Origin: Shewanella sp. Arc9-LZ
Lineage (GTDB): Bacteria > Pseudomonadota > Gammaproteobacteria > Enterobacterales > Shewanellaceae
NCBI RefSeq assembly: GCF_010092445.1
Contig: NZ_CP048031.1
Coordinates: 1,798,001 to 1,862,000 of the forward strand
Direction of reading: 5' to 3'
DNA length: 64,000 bases
The notes under the pieces are model-generated. The model was not told where the DNA came from. It saw only the letters and a program-made list of their open reading frames with translations, and did not search any database. Shown one piece after another: positions 49,631 to 58,819 of this stretch. Positions within the stretch are counted from its first letter, which is position 1, and every line of letters begins with the position of its first letter. The position numbers and the translations under genes are program-made.

Positions 49631-50859
49631 GAAAGACCCACAATATGGCGATAACGTTTAGTGCGCTGTTTGGTTTTATATTGATCGATCAATAAACTCC
49701 ACAATGGTGAATCATTAGTGTGTGGCGACTTACCTTGGCTTACACGACGAAGTTGGCGTTTAATGACGGCCATCGTCGCCAGCCCAGCTAAAGGTTTACT
49801 TTGCCAATTCACTGTTGGAATAGACGGGACAAACTCTGGCTGAATTAGCCATCTATTGGCTAAGTCTGGATAGAAGGCGAGGGCGCTAGCGATACCACAC
49901 AATGCAAAACCAGCATCAATAACTTGTTGAGCCACAGGTAGGCGATGAATACCTCCGGTTAACATTAATGGAATAGGGCTACGCTGGACCAACTGCGATG
50001 TTAAACTTAAAAAATAAGCCTCTCGAGCTAACGTTCGCTCATCAGCACTGCGACCTTGCATGGCTGGTGCCTCGTAGCTGCCACCTGATAATTCCACCAT
50101 TTCAACGTGATACTGTGCCAACATATTAATGACCTTTTCGGCGTCGTCGACATCAAAGCCACCGCGTTGGAAATCAGCAGAGTTGAGTTTTACTGCTACA
50201 TCGAAATCGGCACCACATTTAAGTCTTACTTGCTTAACCACTTCGAGTAATAACTTGGCACGATTTTCAAGCTTTCCGCCCCATTGATCATTACGTTGAT
50301 TGGTTAACGGCGATAAAAATTGAGCCAGCAAGTATCCGTGTGCAGCATGAATTTGTACTCCATCAAACCCAGCTTGTTGAGCCAATTGTGCTGTGGTAGC
50401 AAACCGTTGGATAACCTCTTCAATGTCTGCTGTTGTCATCGCTTTTGGTTGAGAGAACATGGATGAGTGTTTGCCTAAATCGAGAGCGATGGCAGAAGGG
50501 GCTAGATTTTTACCGCCCATCGCTTTAAACACCTGACGGCCTGGATGATTGATTTGCATCCATATTCTGGCGTTATTTTGCTTAGCTGTTTTGGCCCATT
50601 GGATGAACGGCTCAAGTGCGCTGTTGGGATCTAATACCACTCCGCCAGGGCCGGTCATGGCTAAGGGATCAATCATCACGTTACCGGTGATCATTAATCC
50701 TACGCCGCCTTTTGCCCATGCTTCATACAAGTTGAACAATGCGTCATCAGGTTGTTGTAAGGTGTTAGCAAGGTTTTCTTCCATTGCGGCTTTAACCAAT
50801 CTATTGGGGATGATGGCACCATTGCTCAAGGTGTATGGTGTGAAAATGGTATTAGCCAT
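49621..50859 (-). CDS. NADH:flavin oxidoreductase, old yellow enzyme family
   Basis: 412 residues. A TIM-barrel flavoprotein: LSNGAIIPNRLVKAAM at the N-terminus, QINHPGRQ (FMN contact), GFDGVQIHAAHGYLLAQFLSP with the catalytic His pair, and the phosphate-binding LTGGIHRLP. It lacks the C-terminal Fe-S/FAD part of 2,4-dienoyl-CoA reductase and has a basic extension instead (QYKTKQRTKRYRH). The physiological substrate is unknown. Its 3' end has been shaped by a tandem repeat. It lies between nrdG (convergent) and a TonB-dependent receptor on the same strand, with a terminator ahead. Confidence 0.9.
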   Translation of the reverse strand: MANTIFTPYTLSNGAIIPNRLVKAAMEENLANTLQQPDDALFNLYEAWAKGGVGLMITGNVMIDPLAMTGPGGVVLDPNSALEPFIQWAKTAKQNNARIWMQINHPGRQVFKAMGGKNLAPSAIALDLGKHSSMFSQPKAMTTADIEEVIQRFATTAQLAQQAGFDGVQIHAAHGYLLAQFLSPLTNQRNDQWGGKLENRAKLLLEVVKQVRLKCGADFDVAVKLNSADFQRGGFDVDDAEKVINMLAQYHVEMVELSGGSYEAPAMQGRSADERTLAREAYFLSLTSQLVQRSPIPLMLTGGIHRLPVAQQVIDAGFALCGIASALAFYPDLANRWLIQPEFVPSIPTVNWQSKPLAGLATMAVIKRQLRRVSQGKSPHTNDSPLWSLLIDQYKTKQRTKRYRHIVGLSNH

Positions 50860-50953
50860 GAAATAATATCCTAAGGTAAGCCGCTGAATTAATGTGTTGT
50901 TTATCCTACAAGTAGCCTAGATAGTCAATTGTCCTTATTAGAAAGGGATAAAA

Positions 50954-50978
50954 AAAGCACTGCCACAGGCAGTGCTTT
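50954..50978 (-). terminator. Terminator after the siderophore receptor gene
   Basis: AAAGCACTGCC, loop ACA, GGCAGTGCTTT; on the minus strand followed by Ts: an 11-bp stem about 90 bp after the stop codon. Confidence 0.85.
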
Positions 50979-50991
50979 CATCATCTCGTTA

Positions 50992-51025
50992 CTCAATTTA
51001 GCGCTAGATTTAACGCTAAATTGAG
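50992..51025. other. Inverted repeat between siderophore receptor and its terminator
   Basis: CTCAATTTAGCG and CGCTAAATTGAG form a perfect 12-bp stem with a 10-nt loop. It may stabilise the 3' end of the receptor mRNA; no T-run follows. Confidence 0.5.
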
Positions 51026-51065
51026 ATCTAGATTTCGAGCAAACAAAATCCAGATTGATATGTTT

Positions 51066-53543
51066 TTAAATACGATAAGTTAGGGTTAACTTCGCATTAC
51101 GCTCTTCGCCGGGTAATCCGCCTAAGAACATGGCTTTATCGTAATATGTTTCATTAAATAAGTTATTAATGTTCAATTGAATTTTATAACGTTCAACGTC
51201 ATAACTAATCGCTGAATCGATTACCGTATAACTTGGCACATAACCATCTGGAATACCAAAAGAACTAGAGTGTGTGCTGCGTTCATCGACATATTTAGCC
51301 CCAAGACTGATTGATACCGGTGCTGGTAAGGCAAATTCTGCGGCATAAGTTACCCAAGCGCCCGCTGTGACGTAAGGTACACCTTTTTGGCGTTGGCCAT
51401 AATCACTGCTATTTGGATTTTGATTGTCTCTAGCATCTTGGTAAACCGCGTTAACGTTGACTTTCCATTGGTCACTTAAATATGCATTCAGATCTAGCTC
51501 CACCCCTTTAGTATCTTCGCTGCCGTCGTAAAAATACGGGAAGATATCAGGTGTTGCTTCGCTGCTTTCGTATTCTGGATTGCTATAAGCCACATTAGTA
51601 CGTGATGTTTTGAAAAAGACCAAAGATGCAAGCAATTGATCATCAAATGCTTTGGCACGAATACCTAAATCATTACTGATAGATTGAGAATCTTCACGGT
51701 CTGCTTCATTGCCTTTTACATCGCCTAACACACTGTATGCTGTACGGCCTTTAGAATGATTAACGAAAATAGAGATATCGTCAGTTGGCATATAAGTTAG
51801 GCCTAAATTGTAGGTTACACCGTTATCTGTGGTATCCGCTTCTGGTTGAGGGTCAGCTAAGCTACTACTGTAACGAGCATCGACACCCAAGTGTTCATAA
51901 CTTTGTTTAATTTCATTGAATGCGACACCAATACGGCTAGTAAATCCGCCACCTAAATAACCCACATGTTGTAAGCCCAAGCCCCAAGCTGTGACAGATT
52001 TATTGTAGTTACTGGTTAATAATGGATCGTAGTCTTCAAATTCACCTTCGCCCCAATTGGGGTTACGGATATCATAAATATACGGTAGCGAACCTTGATA
52101 TGACAAATTACCATCGGCATCTTTCAAGGTGTAATCGGCGTCGTAAATTGAATACTGTTTAAAGCGAATATCGCGATCTTCAAAATTAGCATTAACTAAT
52201 AATTCGTTACTGATATTGCCAATGTCGAAGTCATAACGTAAGTCGGCAAAATACTGCCATGACTTTTCTTCTGCCGAGACTTTGCGGTATTCCTGACGGC
52301 GTGCCGCATAAGGGTATAGAGTGCCATCTTCAACCAAGGGCGCACGTGGGTCAGCGTTAATTACGCCACTACGTTGCCAATAAACATAATTATAAGCCCC
52401 TGTTTGACGAGCAAAGCTGGTTTCGTAATTACGGTATTGCAGTTGTTGGTTTAAAAATAAGTCATCGGTTAAGTACACATTATGGCTTAGTTTAAAGCGC
52501 AACTCTTCGCCTTCATTGTCTTTCGCCATTGGTGAAATAAGACCGTTATGACCAAACTCATACGGTGTTAGGCCATCATTTGCGCTTAACGAGTCGGTTA
52601 ATTGTTGGCGCTGATCGTCTGTGAGTTGTAAACCATTACTGGTAGGGTCGTTGACTAAGTCTTGCCAGCTGACTTCACCAGCGGTTTTTCCCTCGACTGA
52701 AGCTGCGTTATAAATGCGGATAGGATGGCCGATTGAATCGACGGGGATCGCATCGCTAATATATGCTGTTGATAGCATAATATTTTGGTTTTCATTCAAT
52801 ACATATTTAATCGAGCCATATATTTCATCGCGGTCGGTACCAAGATCTCGATAACCTGTACTTCGAGCCGTTTTTGCCACGAGGCGATAGGCTAAATCGT
52901 CAGTTATTCCGCCCGTAGAATCAGCCATGAGAGAATAACTATCCCATTGACCCACTTCAGCTTCAAACAACTGTTTACTGTCAAATTGAGGTTTTTTCTC
53001 AATAAGGTTAATCACGCCACCCGCGCTACCCATACCATACAGACCAGTAGCAGGACCCTTGAGTACTTCAACGGAACTCACGTTGGTTAGTGAACGAGTT
53101 GGATTAAAAGTGTTACCTAATCCAGCACCGCCATACATACCATCGTAAGTGTAGTTGGCGCCTAATCCGCGCACGACCAAATTGTCGCCAATACCATAAT
53201 TATTACCCGCTTGGGTTACGCCGCTGATGTTACGAACCAAATCTTGCATGTTGGTGATGCCTTGGGCATCAATTAATGCTTCATCAACAATCACCACCGC
53301 GGCAGGCGTTTCCATCAGCGACATATCAGATTTGGTTGCTAAGCCGGAGTTCATCACTACTTGGTTTTGTCTGCCATAAACTGTTATTCGTTCATAATTG
53401 GTAGAGGATGATGCATTGGTCGTATCATCTGCAGGTTGTGTTGTAACCTCAGATTGGGAAGTAGGCGTTTGTGCGTGAGCATAAACGGGAAACAGTACAC
53501 TTTGACAAGCAAGGGCGAGTAGCGATAAACGTAATGGCGTCAT
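51066..53543 (-). CDS. TonB-dependent siderophore receptor
   Basis: 825 residues. A signal peptide is cleaved near AHAQT. A TonB-box-like ERITVYG (about 51-57) is followed by the plug (about 75-185: TPAAVVIVDEALI, VRNISGVTQA, VEVLKGPATGLYGMGSAGGVINLI) and a barrel ending in LTLTYRI. Plug motifs and length are those of the FhuE/FepA-type siderophore group. A Fur box lies 33 bp upstream, confirming iron control. The ligand cannot be named, and no biosynthesis or permease genes are adjacent. Confidence 0.94.
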   Translation of the reverse strand: MTPLRLSLLALACQSVLFPVYAHAQTPTSQSEVTTQPADDTTNASSSTNYERITVYGRQNQVVMNSGLATKSDMSLMETPAAVVIVDEALIDAQGITNMQDLVRNISGVTQAGNNYGIGDNLVVRGLGANYTYDGMYGGAGLGNTFNPTRSLTNVSSVEVLKGPATGLYGMGSAGGVINLIEKKPQFDSKQLFEAEVGQWDSYSLMADSTGGITDDLAYRLVAKTARSTGYRDLGTDRDEIYGSIKYVLNENQNIMLSTAYISDAIPVDSIGHPIRIYNAASVEGKTAGEVSWQDLVNDPTSNGLQLTDDQRQQLTDSLSANDGLTPYEFGHNGLISPMAKDNEGEELRFKLSHNVYLTDDLFLNQQLQYRNYETSFARQTGAYNYVYWQRSGVINADPRAPLVEDGTLYPYAARRQEYRKVSAEEKSWQYFADLRYDFDIGNISNELLVNANFEDRDIRFKQYSIYDADYTLKDADGNLSYQGSLPYIYDIRNPNWGEGEFEDYDPLLTSNYNKSVTAWGLGLQHVGYLGGGFTSRIGVAFNEIKQSYEHLGVDARYSSSLADPQPEADTTDNGVTYNLGLTYMPTDDISIFVNHSKGRTAYSVLGDVKGNEADREDSQSISNDLGIRAKAFDDQLLASLVFFKTSRTNVAYSNPEYESSEATPDIFPYFYDGSEDTKGVELDLNAYLSDQWKVNVNAVYQDARDNQNPNSSDYGQRQKGVPYVTAGAWVTYAAEFALPAPVSISLGAKYVDERSTHSSSFGIPDGYVPSYTVIDSAISYDVERYKIQLNINNLFNETYYDKAMFLGGLPGEERNAKLTLTYRI

Positions 53544-53992
53544 AACGGGTTAGGCTCTTTATTAACAATGTTGCGAATGATAATGATTATCATAAGTATT
53601 GCAATGGTGTGTTGTGATAAATGTGGCAAAGAATGGGTTTTGGTGATTTGATTGCTGATCAATTGCACAATTTGAGTGAGGAATGAGCATGGTTAACTTG
53701 CCAATAAAGGGCATAAATCATGGTAAAGCTTAGGTATTAAGTGGCTTAAGCACACATTAGTATTTGTTATCCAATAAGTGCACCGCATCTCACGCTGATG
53801 ATTAATTGTAATGCGATAATATCCAGATTGTTTGTACAGGGTGAAAAACTTTGCCTGTACATTCATATATGAAGCGTTTGCTATTCGCATCTTAGGTGGT
53901 TTTGGGTATATAATCTGCCTCCGAAACGGTGTTGTGATAAACGTATAAGCGTAAACGATTCACTAACACGCCAAAGCACTTAAGGTAATCAA
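53544..53992. other. Divergent intergenic region, siderophore receptor / yibL
   Basis: 449 bp. Next to the receptor is the Fur box. Near yibL there is a TATAAT hexamer (53909-53914) preceded by a GGTA stretch that may be its -10, without a clear -35. Nothing else is recognised. Confidence 0.45.
53577..53593. promoter_or_regulatory. Fur box upstream of the siderophore receptor
   Basis: ATGATAATGATTATCAT, a perfect 8-bp inverted repeat about one base, closely matching the Fur consensus (GATAATGATAATCATTATC). It lies 33 bp before the receptor start codon, where it would block the promoter when iron is plentiful. Confidence 0.88.
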
Positions 53993-54349
53993 ATGAATTT
54001 AAAGCTAGAACTGCAGACATTGAATGATAAATTAGACAAGTTTCGTCGCAAGTTAGCTGCGGCTGAAGCACGTGGCGATGCCACGATTGTCCTGCAGTTT
54101 AAGAAAGAAGTGGCGACAGTGACTAAGCGAATCGCCAGCATTAAAGGCCAGCAAACTCGCGAGTTCAGCAAAGAAGGTGTGGCGCTGAAAGCATTAGGAT
54201 TTAAGCGCGTGCTGACTAAAGCCGAACAAGCCGATATGGGTAAGTTAAACAAGTCGGTTAAAGGTTTAGTCGTTGTGCATCCTTTAACGGCATTAGGCCG
54301 TGAAATGGGCATAAAAGATGTGACGGGTTTTGCGCCTGCTAAGTTCTAA
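53993..54349 (+). CDS. yibL: Ribosome-associated protein YibL
   Basis: 118 residues, basic, matching E. coli YibL (120 residues) especially in the C-terminal half: EQADMGKLNKSVKGLVVVHP then TALGREMG. The N-terminal half is a coiled-coil-like helical region (LNDKLDKFRRKLAAAEARG). YibL cosediments with ribosomes; its precise role is not known. It lies 37 bp before ribA on the same strand. Confidence 0.9.
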   Translation: MNLKLELQTLNDKLDKFRRKLAAAEARGDATIVLQFKKEVATVTKRIASIKGQQTREFSKEGVALKALGFKRVLTKAEQADMGKLNKSVKGLVVVHPLTALGREMGIKDVTGFAPAKF

Positions 54350-54386
54350 TATTTTCTTTTACAGTTAGTTGTCGTAAGGTTAATTC

Positions 54387-54995
54387 ATGTCGGTAAAGTA
54401 TATCGCAACATCTAAGTTACCCACTCCTTGGGGTGTTTTTGCTATGCACGGTTTTGAAGAAACCGCGACAGGTAAAGAACACGTTGCTTTGACATTTGGT
54501 CAACTGGATCCCACAGAGCCCATGTTAGGTCGTATTCATTCTGAATGTTTGACCGGTGATGCATTATTTAGTTTACGTTGTGATTGTGGTTTTCAATTAC
54601 AAGCAGCAATGCAGAGTATTGCTGAACAAGGGCAGGGGTTTCTTCTGTACTTGCGCCAGGAAGGCCGTGGTATTGGGTTGCTTAATAAAATAAGAGCTTA
54701 CGAGCTGCAAGATGCTGGTGCCAATACGGTTGAAGCGAATGAGCGTTTAGGCTTTGAAGCTGATATGCGTAAATACGACATGGTTTTGCCGATGTTAACG
54801 CAAATTGGCGTGACTAAAGTAAAGTTGATGACCAATAACCCGCGTAAAGTGATGGCGATGCAAAATATGGGTATCGAAGTCGCAGAACGTATTCCGTTAC
54901 AAGTGGGAAAGAATCGCTATAACGAATCATACTTAAAGACCAAATCAACAGAGTTGGGCCATATGATGTCGGAATACCATTTCCACGATGAATAG
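54387..54995 (+). CDS. ribA: GTP cyclohydrolase II
   Basis: 202 residues, the first step of riboflavin synthesis. The zinc-binding cysteines are in [17 protein letters not shown] (Cys-x10-Cys-x-Cys), followed by [10 protein letters not shown] (catalytic and GTP-binding) and the [14 protein letters not shown] segment. It is a stand-alone form without a RibB domain. It probably shares a transcript with yibL; an outer-membrane protein gene starts 21 bp after it. No FMN riboswitch was recognised. Confidence 0.96.
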   Translation: MSVKYIATSKLPTPWGVFAMHGFEETATGKEHVALTFGQLDPTEPMLGRIHSECLTGDALFSLRCDCGFQLQAAMQSIAEQGQGFLLYLRQEGRGIGLLNKIRAYELQDAGANTVEANERLGFEADMRKYDMVLPMLTQIGVTKVKLMTNNPRKVMAMQNMGIEVAERIPLQVGKNRYNESYLKTKSTELGHMMSEYHFHDE

Positions 54996-55016
54996 TCTGC
55001 AACAATAATAGTCTAA

Positions 55017-55949
55017 ATGATGATGAAACAAAGGCAGAACTTACCGCTTATTGAATCATCATTGTTTGATTACCTGCGTTTTATAGATGTAACCTTCCGC
55101 TTATCTTTGATGATATTGCTTATTGTTTGTAGCAGTATGAGTCATGCTGCTGAATTAACGCCGACTACACCACCAGAGCTGATCACTGAACCTGACGCGT
55201 CTCATTATGCATTTGCCAATTACCTAGGCAGCGGTGTGTATCGAACTTCTGGCCAAAGCGCTGCTGTCGCCAATATTCCTATGGGATTTGTGCTTGACTC
55301 AACAGATGACTATTTATTGAAGTTACGCTTTACTGCATCATTTGGTTTTTTTGATTACTCCTTTAATGACCTACCTCAAGGCAGCATTCCTAACAATGTC
55401 GGCACAATTACTCTAACCCCTGGGCTTGAATATCACTGGCTGGTGGACGACACGTTAACGCTTGAGAGCTATGTTGATTTAGGCTATGGACATAATTTTT
55501 CAACTTACAGTCATGTGGGTATTTTTTCCACTGGCGTTTCTGCACTCTATAAACTTGATGCGCCTTTGTTTACCCCTATTTGGGTAAATCGGATTTATTA
55601 TGCAGGTTACCAAAGTAATCAAAACGACAGCACAGAAGGCTATTCGGTTTTTAAAACAGGTGTAGATTTTGGGGTTAATTATGATTGGCAGTGGCAAGAT
55701 GTCCGGGTTGAACCGAGATTGTTTATTGCCGGACACTGGTATTTCGATAAACTAAAATTTGTTACCCCAGTTGGGAAAGATGTTCTAACCTCATACACCT
55801 ATGAAATAGGCGCAACGCTAGCATTCTCTAAACCTATCAACTTGAGTGCGATAGGCTTAGACAGTGTCGAAATTGAACATTTTGGATTAAGTTATCAAGT
55901 CGGTGGTGGGCTTAAAGTGTGGCGCTTAATTTTTGAATTTCCGCTATAA
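55017..55949 (+). CDS. Solitary outer-membrane autotransporter-type beta-barrel protein
   Basis: 310 residues. A signal peptide with a long n-region (hydrophobic core about 30-40, cleavage near SHAAE) is followed by a beta-barrel with alternating aromatic strands, such as YDWQWQDVRVEPRLFIAGHWYF, ending in LIFEFPL. The overall plan resembles the family called solitary outer membrane autotransporter beta-barrel, which lacks a passenger. Function is unknown. An internal ATG at 55020 or 55023 could also be the start. It lies 21 bp after ribA, so it may be cotranscribed. Confidence 0.7.
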   Translation: MMMKQRQNLPLIESSLFDYLRFIDVTFRLSLMILLIVCSSMSHAAELTPTTPPELITEPDASHYAFANYLGSGVYRTSGQSAAVANIPMGFVLDSTDDYLLKLRFTASFGFFDYSFNDLPQGSIPNNVGTITLTPGLEYHWLVDDTLTLESYVDLGYGHNFSTYSHVGIFSTGVSALYKLDAPLFTPIWVNRIYYAGYQSNQNDSTEGYSVFKTGVDFGVNYDWQWQDVRVEPRLFIAGHWYFDKLKFVTPVGKDVLTSYTYEIGATLAFSKPINLSAIGLDSVEIEHFGLSYQVGGGLKVWRLIFEFPL

Positions 55950-55977
55950 GCCCTACCAATGTGAATAGGTGAATACA

Positions 55978-56364
55978 TTAATTTGAGCTAGTTCCCCAAA
56001 TATTGGCATTCACAGGTTCTGTCGATGCAGTCTCTGAGCTAGCTTTAGTAGAAACGACTTTATTTACTGCAGGTTTAGCCGCATTGGCTTTGGCTGGCCG
56101 AGATTTAGCGGAAAATGATCCACGGCTATCTTCTTTAGGCGGCGGTAATGGCAGCTTGTTTGCTTTACGATATAAGTATTCAACTTTGTCACGAGCCCAA
56201 GGCGTTTTACGTAAAAACTTCAAGGTTGATTTTACACTCGGGTTATCTTTGAAACACTGAATGTTTATCCTAGATGCGAGCTCTTCCCAGCCGTACTTTT
56301 CAACGAGTGAAGTCACGATAGTTTCTAGTTTTATGCCGTGAAGCGGATTGTTTGCTTGTGTCAT
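55978..56364 (-). CDS. VF530 family DNA-binding protein (DUF2132)
   Basis: 128 residues. Residues 5-70 form the VF530 domain ([22 protein letters not shown] ... [16 protein letters not shown]), a small helical fold found in marine gammaproteobacteria. The rest is a disordered Ala/Lys/Ser-rich tail. The structural family is named; DNA binding is presumed from it. It converges on the outer-membrane protein gene. Confidence 0.87.
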   Translation of the reverse strand: MTQANNPLHGIKLETIVTSLVEKYGWEELASRINIQCFKDNPSVKSTLKFLRKTPWARDKVEYLYRKANKLPLPPPKEDSRGSFSAKSRPAKANAAKPAVNKVVSTKASSETASTEPVNANIWGTSSN

Positions 56365-56433
56365 GAGCCGTGCGAGCTAATTAAGTTTGGCAATATTATA
56401 CCCACATTGTTGCCAAAGTGATATCAACACAAG

Positions 56434-56455
56434 AACGGCAGCCGAAGCTGCCGTT
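56434..56455 (-). terminator. Hairpin after cstA
   Basis: AACGGCAGC, tetraloop CGAA, GCTGCCGTT: a 9-bp stem about 20 bp after the cstA stop on the minus strand. The T-run is short and interrupted (TTCTTGTGTT). Confidence 0.6.
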
Positions 56456-56473
56456 TATTGATGATATTAACCT

Positions 56474-57934
56474 CTATAGCTCGTTGACTAGTTCAACTTT
56501 GTCATCTTCGTCAGTGTCAATATCCCCTTTGCCTTTGGTTTTAATAATAATCATTGTCGCAATGATTGCGGTAGTGACTAAACCTGCAATGGTTGACACC
56601 GTCATCGGTAGACCTGCACCTAATGTTGATGAGTTCAACATAAAGCTAATCACAACACAGGTCATGAACATAGCCGGTACAGTACAAATCCAATGGAATT
56701 TATTGTAGCGCAGCAAGTAAGCTGAAGCGGTCCATAACATTAATACAGCAGTAGTTTGGTTTGCGACACCAAAGTAGCGCCAGATAATACCAAAGTCGAC
56801 TTGAGTCAATACGGCACCGACGACAAATAATGGTAGTGCTAGCATTAAACGCTTCGGTAACTCAATTTGCTTGATGTTAAAGAACTCTGCCAAAATTAAT
56901 CTCGCTGAACGAAATGCGGTATCGCCAGAGGTGATAGGCAATACAATGACACCTAAGATAGCCAAGAAGCCACCAAATGTACCCAATAGCCCATTAGATG
57001 CTTCGTATACAACATTTGCTGGGTTACCAGCCATACCGACATTCAATCCTTCAACACCACCAAAGAATGATAATGCAATTGCACACCAAATTAATGCAAT
57101 AACACCTTCACCAATCATGGCGCCAAAAAATACAAAGCGGCCGTTTGATTCATTTTCAACGCAGCGCGCCATTAAAGGTGATTGTGTTGCATGGAATCCC
57201 GATACTGCACCACATGCAATCGTGATGAACAAGGCTGGCCATAATGGCATGTCATTTGGGTTTAAGTTGCTAAAGAAGTCACCCATTTCAAAACCAGGTA
57301 ACATGGTATGTTCGGTTGATAATGCTAACGCTATAATCAGTCCGAGTGACATAAAGACCAGTAATGCACCAAAGAATGGATATAAGCGACCAATAATCTT
57401 GTCGATAGGCACGATGGTAGCAATTAAATAATACACAAAAATGATACCAACAAAGATGGTGACATCTAGTCCGGTAAGTTTGCTTAGTAATCCTGCAGGA
57501 GCAGAGATAAACACCACGCCAACTAGCAACAATAAGATAATGGCAAACAAGTTCATAAAGTGTTTGGCATTTTTACCTAAATATTTACCAGCCAAGTTAG
57601 GAACTGATTGACCGTTATTGCGTACCGATAACATCCCCGAAAAATAATCGTGAACCGCACCGGCAAAAATACAACCAAATACTATCCATAGCATCGCCGC
57701 CGGGCCATAAAGGGCACCAAGGATCGGACCAAAAATTGGACCGACACCAGCAATGTTTAACAGCTGAATTAAATATACTTTCCCTTTAGACATCGGTACG
57801 AAGTCGACACCGTCTGTCTGAGTGAAAGCAGGCGTTTGTCTTTGGGTGTTAATGCCGAACACTTTTTCGACAAAAGCCCCATAAATAAAATAGCCGCCAA
57901 TTAGCAGGCCTACACAAAGTAAAAACCACGTCAT
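56474..57934 (-). CDS. cstA: Carbon starvation CstA family permease, short form
   Basis: 486 residues with about 13 transmembrane segments, against about 700 for E. coli CstA and BtsT. Family motifs are intact: NIAGVGPIFGPILGALYGP, GAVHDYFSGMLSVRNNG and SGFHATQSPLMARC. E. coli CstA and BtsT are pyruvate importers. The C-terminal tail is acidic (DTDEDDKVELVNEL). The gene follows, on the same strand, a LytS-type kinase and a LytTR regulator that resemble the pyruvate sensor BtsSR. A pair of direct repeats at 58071-58102 in its promoter region fits control by this regulator. Pyruvate uptake is therefore the most likely role. Confidence 0.92.
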   Translation of the reverse strand: MTWFLLCVGLLIGGYFIYGAFVEKVFGINTQRQTPAFTQTDGVDFVPMSKGKVYLIQLLNIAGVGPIFGPILGALYGPAAMLWIVFGCIFAGAVHDYFSGMLSVRNNGQSVPNLAGKYLGKNAKHFMNLFAIILLLLVGVVFISAPAGLLSKLTGLDVTIFVGIIFVYYLIATIVPIDKIIGRLYPFFGALLVFMSLGLIIALALSTEHTMLPGFEMGDFFSNLNPNDMPLWPALFITIACGAVSGFHATQSPLMARCVENESNGRFVFFGAMIGEGVIALIWCAIALSFFGGVEGLNVGMAGNPANVVYEASNGLLGTFGGFLAILGVIVLPITSGDTAFRSARLILAEFFNIKQIELPKRLMLALPLFVVGAVLTQVDFGIIWRYFGVANQTTAVLMLWTASAYLLRYNKFHWICTVPAMFMTCVVISFMLNSSTLGAGLPMTVSTIAGLVTTAIIATMIIIKTKGKGDIDTDEDDKVELVNEL

Positions 57935-58070
57935 TTTGTTATCTCCCCATTTTTATAGTGACATCATTTTAAAACATCAAAATAGGGTATTTGGGACTAA
58001 CTGAGTGACAGGTTAAAAAGGCTGAGTAAGCGGTAAATAGTCATCCTGAGCGGTGTTGGTGGTTGGGCAA

Positions 58071-58102
58071 ATGTGGTGCATGTCACGCTTTATGTGGTGT
58101 AT
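58071..58102 (-). promoter_or_regulatory. Candidate LytTR (BtsR-like) binding site upstream of cstA
   Basis: ATGTGGTG-N-AT appears at 58071 and 58092, exactly 21 bp (two helical turns) apart; on the minus strand they read ACCACATA and ACCACATT with a 13-bp spacer. From memory, E. coli BtsR uses ACC(G/A)CT(C/T)A repeats with a 13-bp spacer, so these copies differ at one and two positions. It lies about 140 bp before the cstA ATG. Confidence 0.55.
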
Positions 58103-58108
58103 ACCTGG

Positions 58109-58819
58109 TTATTGAAATCCAAGCAACTGCTTTAACTCTTTAAGATAACGACGTGACACCGGCACTTTTGCTCCGCTATGGGTGGTGACTTCTGCGCCCG
58201 TGTCGGTGATTTCAATTTCTGAAATAGCACTTGGGGCCAGTAAGTATTGTTTATGGCAACGAAATAGCGCAGTTTTTTGCTCTAATACCTTAAGGGTTAA
58301 TTGGGTGTGACTGAAACCTTTATTGGAGCACACATGAATACCGCCTACATCACTGACTATAAATTCTACATCAGCGGTAGCGACAACTTTGAGTTTATTG
58401 CCACTGTAGCAGGGTAAATGGGCTAATTGCGTTGGCAGTATCTGTGTCATTAGTTGCGGCGTCATGTTGGTGCGTACTTTGTCTAAAGTTTGGTTAAAGC
58501 GTTTTTCATCGATGGGTTTAAGTAAGTAGTCAAATGCATTGTTATCAAATGCTTTGATCGCATATTCATCAAATGCGGTAATAAATACTGCTCGTGGCAT
58601 TTTTTCAGGATTAAGCATGGCGATTAACTCCATGCCATTTATCCGTGGCATTTGAATATCAACAAAAATCAGATCGGGCTTTAACAGGTTAATTTGTTGT
58701 AGTGCTTCAATGGCATTACTACACTGTCCAAGGACTTTGATATCAGGATGTTTGTCGAGTAAATCTGCCACTTCTTGGCGGGCGAAGGGTTCATCATCAA
58801 TGATTAAGCACGAGATCAT
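58109..58819 (-). CDS. btsR: LytTR response regulator, BtsR-like
   Basis: 236 residues. The REC domain (1-120) has phosphoacceptor Asp in LIFVDIQMPR, a conserved switch Thr/Ser (VFITAFDEYA) and Lys in YLLKPID. The LytTR DNA-binding domain spans about 135-236 (VISDVGG-type strand through VSRRYLKELKQ). The ATG overlaps the kinase stop by four bases (ATGA), so the two are coupled. It probably activates cstA downstream. Confidence 0.9.
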   Translation of the reverse strand: MISCLIIDDEPFARQEVADLLDKHPDIKVLGQCSNAIEALQQINLLKPDLIFVDIQMPRINGMELIAMLNPEKMPRAVFITAFDEYAIKAFDNNAFDYLLKPIDEKRFNQTLDKVRTNMTPQLMTQILPTQLAHLPCYSGNKLKVVATADVEFIVSDVGGIHVCSNKGFSHTQLTLKVLEQKTALFRCHKQYLLAPSAISEIEITDTGAEVTTHSGAKVPVSRRYLKELKQLLGFQ

